In this document: positions 6,959 through 10,360 of the stretch, one piece after another | Position numbering within the stretch: position 1 is the stretch's first letter | Layout of the letters: every line of letters starts with the position of its first letter | Source of the DNA: CAYNST01 sp964641175 | GTDB lineage: Bacteria > Pseudomonadota > Gammaproteobacteria > Pseudomonadales > Cellvibrionaceae | DNA: 10,360 nt | Direction of reading: 5' to 3' | Assembly: GCA_964641175.1 (NCBI GenBank) | Contig: CAZXLJ010000113.1 | Location: 1 to 10,360, forward strand | Made by a program: the position numbers and the translations under genes | The notes under the pieces: generated by a model | Told to the model about the DNA's origin: nothing | What the model saw: only the letters and a program-made list of their open reading frames with translations | Database searches by the model: none

Positions 6959-8410
6959 ATGTCTACTAAGTACGATGTCATCGTTATCGGCTCGGGACCG
7001 GCAGGCTATGTCGCCGCGATCCGGGCAGCCCAGCTGGGTTTGAAAACCGCCTGTATCGAAAAATGGCGCAACAAGGAAGGCAAAGGCGTGAACGGCGGCA
7101 CCTGTCTGAATGTGGGCTGTATCCCTTCAAAAGCGCTGCTGGACAGTTCCCACAAGTTCAAGGAGGCCAAGACGGATTTTGGCATTCACGGTATTTCGGC
7201 CAAAGACGTGACCATGGATGTGCCGACGATGATCGAACGGAAGGACGCCGTCGTTAGACAGCTCACCGGCGGTGTCGCCGGTCTGTTCATGGCCAACAAG
7301 GTGACCTCCCTGTTCGGTACCGGCAAGCTGCTGGCCGGGCGCAAGGTTCAGTTCACCGATAATGAGGGCAAAGAAGAAATTCTCGAAGCCGACCATGTTC
7401 TGCTTGCCTCGGGCTCTACGCCGGTGGCGATACCGGTTGCCCCTGTGGATGGTGATGTCATTGTCGACTCTACTGGCGCGCTTGATTTTCAGAGCGTTCC
7501 CAAGCGCCTCGGTGTCATTGGCGCTGGCGTTATCGGTCTGGAACTCGGTTCCGTCTGGGCACGTTTGGGTGCCCAGGTGGTATGCCTGGAGGCTATGGAT
7601 AAATTCCTCGCCATGATGGACCAGCAAATTTCCAAGGAAGCCCAGAAAATACTGACCAGGCAGGGTCTTGATATCCGTTTAAGCTGCCGCGTAACCGGCA
7701 CGGCAGTCAAAGGTTCAGGTGATCAGAAGGAAGTTGAAGTTACCTACCTGGACAAGGACGGAAAAGAACAGAAAGAAACGTTCGACAAACTGATTGTGTG
7801 TGTCGGCCGAAGACCTTATACCGACGGACTGCTCGCTCCGGACAGCGGGGTCAAGATGGACGAGCGCGGTTCCATTTATGTCAACGATCTGTGCTCTACC
7901 AGTGCACCCGGCGTCTATGCCGTCGGTGACGTCGTTCGCGGCCCGATGCTGGCCCACAAGGGTTCCGAAGAAGGCATCATGGTGGTCGAGCGGATCGCCG
8001 GACACAAGACGGTGATGAACTACGACATTATTCCTAACGTCATCTATACCCACCCGGAGATCGCGTCCGTCGGCAAAACCGAGGAGCAGCTCAAGGCGGC
8101 CGGCGAAAAATACAAGGTCGGAACTTTTCCGTTTGCCGCCAGTGGGCGAGCGTTGGCGGCCAATGAAAAAGACGGACTGGTCAAGATCATCGCGCACGAA
8201 GAGTCGGATCGCATCCTTGGTTGCCACATTGTAGGGCCGAGCGCGGCGGATCTGGTCCAGCAGGTGGCGATCGCCATGGAATTTGGCACCAGTGCAGAAG
8301 ACATCGGCATGATGGTATTTGCCCACCCAACGCTGTCGGAAGCGGTGCATGAAGCCGCCCTCGCAGTGAATGGCCACGCCATCCATATTGCCAATCGCAA
8401 GCGCAAGTAA
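6959..8410 (+). CDS. lpd: Dihydrolipoyl dehydrogenase (E3)
   Basis: FAD-containing E3 that reoxidises dihydrolipoyl groups of SucB and reduces NAD+, completing the 2-oxoglutarate dehydrogenase cycle; E3 can also serve pyruvate dehydrogenase and glycine cleavage. The 483-residue protein has the FAD motif VIGSGPAGYVAA (9-20), the redox disulfide Cys49/Cys54 in GGTCLNVGCIPSKAL, LLASGSTP (148-155), the NAD motif GAGVIGLELG (188-197), the second FAD motif GVYAVGDVV (318-326) and the C-terminal His456/Glu461 dyad in HPTLSE. The stretch KWRNKEGKGVN before the disulfide is typical of the LpdG form encoded with suc genes in pseudomonads, unlike E. coli, where lpd lies with the pyruvate dehydrogenase genes. 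The start follows GGGG (6948-6951) by 7 nt and matches the family N-terminus. No N-terminal lipoyl extension is present. Confidence 0.97.
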   Translation: MSTKYDVIVIGSGPAGYVAAIRAAQLGLKTACIEKWRNKEGKGVNGGTCLNVGCIPSKALLDSSHKFKEAKTDFGIHGISAKDVTMDVPTMIERKDAVVRQLTGGVAGLFMANKVTSLFGTGKLLAGRKVQFTDNEGKEEILEADHVLLASGSTPVAIPVAPVDGDVIVDSTGALDFQSVPKRLGVIGAGVIGLELGSVWARLGAQVVCLEAMDKFLAMMDQQISKEAQKILTRQGLDIRLSCRVTGTAVKGSGDQKEVEVTYLDKDGKEQKETFDKLIVCVGRRPYTDGLLAPDSGVKMDERGSIYVNDLCSTSAPGVYAVGDVVRGPMLAHKGSEEGIMVVERIAGHKTVMNYDIIPNVIYTHPEIASVGKTEEQLKAAGEKYKVGTFPFAASGRALAANEKDGLVKIIAHEESDRILGCHIVGPSAADLVQQVAIAMEFGTSAEDIGMMVFAHPTLSEAVHEAALAVNGHAIHIANRKRK

Positions 8411-8616
8411 ACAGCTACATCAAAGCGGGCCACTGATCGAGGTGGCGCGCTCCGTCCGGGCCAGTACCGGACTTTCCACCTCAGGAGCGATCGGGCCGGC
8501 CTCACGGCAGAGGCTAAACCGGCATGACGCGAAAGCCGTCTCGGAAATGAAGAGACTTCTGCGTCAGGTCTGTCAGTAAACCGCTTGTATCAACACACCA
8601 ACAACGGATCGACATC
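8411..8616 (+). other. lpd-sucC intergenic spacer rich in inverted repeats
   Basis: This 206-nt gap is the longest in the cluster. It contains a nested stem-loop (8439-8482), an overlapping alternative pairing (8448-8453 with 8484-8489), a hairpin GCCTC/GAGGC (8499-8503 with 8510-8514) and a hairpin GTCTC/GAGAC (8538-8542 with 8552-8556). None is followed by a T-run long enough for an intrinsic terminator. CGGGCC occurs three times (8426, 8457, 8492). I see no convincing promoter. The only sense-strand ORFs are tiny or continue from an alternative frame of lpd. The last 37 nt, up to sucC, are AC-rich and look unstructured. Confidence 0.5.
8439..8482 (+). repeat. Nested stem-loop downstream of lpd
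   Basis: An outer perfect 7-bp stem, GAGGTGG (8439-8445) with CCACCTC (8476-8482), encloses a perfect 6-bp stem, GTCCGG (8454-8459) with CCGGAC (8467-8472), with a 7-nt loop. The internal loop is asymmetric, 8 nt on one side and TTT on the other. It begins 29 nt after the lpd stop. CGCTCC (8448-8453), left unpaired in this fold, is an exact complement of GGAGCG (8484-8489), giving a competing or pseudoknotted structure. The pairing is seen directly; the function is unknown. Confidence 0.5.
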
Positions 8617-9783
8617 ATGAATTTGCATGAATATCAGGCTAAGCAGCTTTTTGCTGAATACGGTCTGCCTGTATCTAAAGGCATAGCGGCCGAAACTCCT
8701 TCTGAAGCCGCCAGCGCGGCAGGTATTATCGGCGGGGACAAATGGGTAGTTAAAGCCCAGGTTCATGCGGGTGGTCGAGGCAAGGCAGGCGGCGTGAAAC
8801 TCGTCTCCTCGAAAGCAGAAATCGAAGCGTTCGCAAAACAATGGCTGGGTAACCGGCTGGTCACCTATCAGACAGATGAGCGCGGTCAGCCCGTTAGCCG
8901 AATCCTGGTGGAATCCTGTACGGATATTGCTCAAGAGCTTTATCTGGGCGCCGTGGTGGATCGTTCGACCCGCCGCATTGTATTCATGGCGTCCACCGAA
9001 GGCGGTGTCGAGATTGAAAAAGTCGCTCACGAAACGCCCGAAAAAATCCTGAAAGCAGTCATCGATCCGCTGGCGGGTGCACAGCCTTACCAGGCTCGCG
9101 AGCTGGCTTTCAAACTGGGACTGGAAGGTGTCCAGATCAAACAGTTCACCCAGATTTTTCTGGGCCTGGCGAAGATGTTTGTAGAGTGCGATCTGGCACT
9201 GTTGGAAGTCAATCCTCTGGTGATCACCAAAGAAGGCAATCTTCACTGTCTGGACGCCAAGGTCAATATCGACGGCAACGCCATGTACCGTCAGCCCCGG
9301 ATCAAGGAAATGCACGATCCGTCTCAGGAAGACGAGCGGGAAGCCAATGCTGCCAGGTGGGAGCTGAACTATGTCGCGCTTGACGGCAACATCGGCTGCA
9401 TGGTCAACGGTGCAGGCCTTGCGATGGGCACGATGGATATCGTGAAACTGCACGGCGGCAGACCGGCAAATTTCCTGGATGTCGGTGGTGGTGCGACCAA
9501 GGAACGTGTTATCGAAGCCTTCAAGATCATTCTTTCCGACAGCAATGTCAAAGCCGTTCTGATTAACATCTTTGGTGGAATTGTTCGCTGTGATCTGATC
9601 GCGGAAGGTGTCATCGGTGCCGTGAGCGAAGTTGGTGTCAAGGTGCCGGTCGTTGTTCGTCTGGAAGGCAACAATGCCGAACTTGGCAGCAAGGTGCTCG
9701 CCGAGAGCGGCCTGAATATTATTCCTGCATCTACTCTGACCGATGCAGCGCAACTGGTTGTCAAAGCAGCGGAGGGCAAATAA
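8617..9783 (+). CDS. sucC: Succinyl-CoA synthetase beta subunit
   Basis: Nucleotide-binding beta subunit of succinyl-CoA synthetase (succinate-CoA ligase), which with SucD converts succinyl-CoA to succinate while making ATP or GTP. At 388 residues it equals the E. coli length. The N-terminal ATP-grasp domain (about 1-240) contains VVKAQVHAGGRGKAGGVK (44-61) and the Mg-binding Asn199 and Asp213, both at the same positions as in E. coli. The C-terminal CoA-ligase domain (about 245-388) has GNIGCMVNGAGLAMGTMD (257-274) and FLDVGGGATKERV. The start MNLHEYQAKQLF is the family start. The Shine-Dalgarno match is weak (CGGA at 8605-8608, 8 nt before ATG). The stop codon overlaps the sucD start, consistent with equimolar subunit production. 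Nucleotide preference cannot be fixed from sequence alone. Confidence 0.98.
   Translation: MNLHEYQAKQLFAEYGLPVSKGIAAETPSEAASAAGIIGGDKWVVKAQVHAGGRGKAGGVKLVSSKAEIEAFAKQWLGNRLVTYQTDERGQPVSRILVESCTDIAQELYLGAVVDRSTRRIVFMASTEGGVEIEKVAHETPEKILKAVIDPLAGAQPYQARELAFKLGLEGVQIKQFTQIFLGLAKMFVECDLALLEVNPLVITKEGNLHCLDAKVNIDGNAMYRQPRIKEMHDPSQEDEREANAARWELNYVALDGNIGCMVNGAGLAMGTMDIVKLHGGRPANFLDVGGGATKERVIEAFKIILSDSNVKAVLINIFGGIVRCDLIAEGVIGAVSEVGVKVPVVVRLEGNNAELGSKVLAESGLNIIPASTLTDAAQLVVKAAEGK
9771..9776 (+). promoter_or_regulatory. sucD ribosome-binding site inside sucC
   Basis: GGAGGG lies within the last codons of sucC and 6 nt before the sucD ATG at 9783. It is the strongest Shine-Dalgarno match of the cluster, and with the TAATG stop/start overlap it points to coupled translation of the two synthetase subunits. 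Confidence 0.7.
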
Positions 9784-10360
9784 TGAGCGTCTTGATCAAT
9801 AAGGACACCAAGGTACTGTGTCAGGGTTTTACCGGCGCTCAGGGTACTTTCCACTCTCAGCAGGCCGTTGCCTACGGTACCAAAATGGTCGGTGGCGTCA
9901 CACCTGGCAAAGGTGGACAGAAGCATCTGGACCTGCCGGTATTTAATTCAATGGAAGAGGCGGTAGCGGAAACCGGCGCCGATGCGACCGTGATTTACGT
10001 ACCGGCCCCGTTTTGCAAGGATTCGATTCTCGAAGCGGCGCACAGCGGCGTCAAGCTGATTGTCTGTATCACCGAAGGCATCCCGACACTCGACATGATG
10101 ATCTGCAAAATCAAGTGTGATGAGCTGGGCGTGCGGCTGATCGGGCCGAACTGCCCCGGTGTCATCACTCCCGGTGAATGCAAGATCGGCATCATGCCCG
10201 GCCATATCCACAAACCGGGTCGAGTCGGCATTGTTTCGCGTTCCGGCACCCTGACCTATGAAGCCGTCAAACAGACAACCGACTACGGTTTCGGCCAGTC
10301 AACCTGCGTGGGAATTGGTGGTGATCCCATTCCTGGGTCGAATTTTATCGACATACTGAC
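9783..10360 (+). CDS. sucD: Succinyl-CoA synthetase alpha subunit (3' partial)
   Basis: CoA-binding, phosphohistidine-bearing subunit that pairs with SucC. My translation from ATG 9783 gives 192 complete codons before the window ends; E. coli SucD has 289 residues, so about one third is missing. It begins MSVLINKDTKVLCQGFTGAQ, matching the family, with the CoA-binding Rossmann loop GFTGAQGTFH (15-24), PGKGG around Lys43, YVPAPFCKDS (72-81), GPNCPGV (121-127, Cys124 near the CoA thiol site) and the SRSGTLTYE segment (152-160). The window ends in GGDPIPGSNFIDIL. The catalytic phosphohistidine, expected near residue 247 counting Met, lies beyond the edge and cannot be checked. The ATG shares its A with the sucC stop codon. 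No frameshift or stop is seen in the visible part. Confidence 0.97.
   Translation, partial: MSVLINKDTKVLCQGFTGAQGTFHSQQAVAYGTKMVGGVTPGKGGQKHLDLPVFNSMEEAVAETGADATVIYVPAPFCKDSILEAAHSGVKLIVCITEGIPTLDMMICKIKCDELGVRLIGPNCPGVITPGECKIGIMPGHIHKPGRVGIVSRSGTLTYEAVKQTTDYGFGQSTCVGIGGDPIPGSNFIDIL

Noticed and set aside
8454..8475. GTCCGG/CCGGAC hairpin followed by TTT as an intrinsic terminator after lpd
   Set aside because: Only three T residues follow the 6-bp stem before CC, too few for a typical intrinsic terminator, and sucCD downstream has no evident promoter of its own.
8547..8579. A 10-codon ORF (MKRLLRQVCQ) in the lpd-sucC spacer as a leader peptide
   Set aside because: It is very short, has no clear ribosome-binding site, shows no run of regulatory codons, and is not followed by a terminator hairpin.
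8590..9753. A 387-codon open frame antisense to nearly all of sucC
   Set aside because: Its codons are exactly in phase with sucC codons, so it is open merely because sucC avoids TTA, CTA and TCA. The sense protein is an unmistakable full-length SucC, and the antisense translation resembles no family I recognise.

Overview
This window is a stretch of central carbon metabolism: seven consecutive genes, all on the + strand, in the order sdhA (5' end cut off), sdhB, sucA, sucB, lpd, sucC, sucD (3' end cut off). They encode succinate dehydrogenase flavoprotein and iron-sulfur subunits, the three components of 2-oxoglutarate dehydrogenase (E1, E2 and a linked E3), and both subunits of succinyl-CoA synthetase. 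Together they carry out three consecutive TCA steps: 2-oxoglutarate to succinyl-CoA, succinyl-CoA to succinate with ATP/GTP formation, and succinate to fumarate with electrons passed to quinone.

The organism is very probably a gammaproteobacterium. The gene order sdhAB-sucAB-lpd-sucCD, with lpd inside the cluster, is the arrangement known from Pseudomonas and related marine lineages; in E. coli lpd lies elsewhere. The proteins align closely with enterobacterial and pseudomonad members: SdhB has an Asp as the fourth [2Fe-2S] ligand position as in E. coli, SucA starts like pseudomonad SucA, and Lpd has the long insert before its redox disulfide typical of pseudomonad LpdG. Placement in Pseudomonadales or Cellvibrionales-like marine groups is my inference from remembered sequences, not a search.

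Layout: sdhA 1-1751, 61 nt gap, sdhB 1813-2517, 187 nt gap to the preferred sucA start, sucA 2705-5548, 85 nt gap, sucB 5634-6881, 77 nt gap, lpd 6959-8410, 206 nt gap, sucC 8617-9783, 1 nt overlap, sucD from 9783 to the window end. No gap exceeds 300 nt and none contains a convincing terminator or promoter, so co-transcription of all or most genes is the simplest reading. The spacers hold several inverted repeats, the most elaborate between lpd and sucC, where alternative pairings exclude each other.

I found no mobile element, tRNA, rRNA, CRISPR array, defence system or unknown protein-coding gene. All coding genes look intact and ordinary. The only points worth a second look are the RNA-level structures in the spacers, and these are modest.
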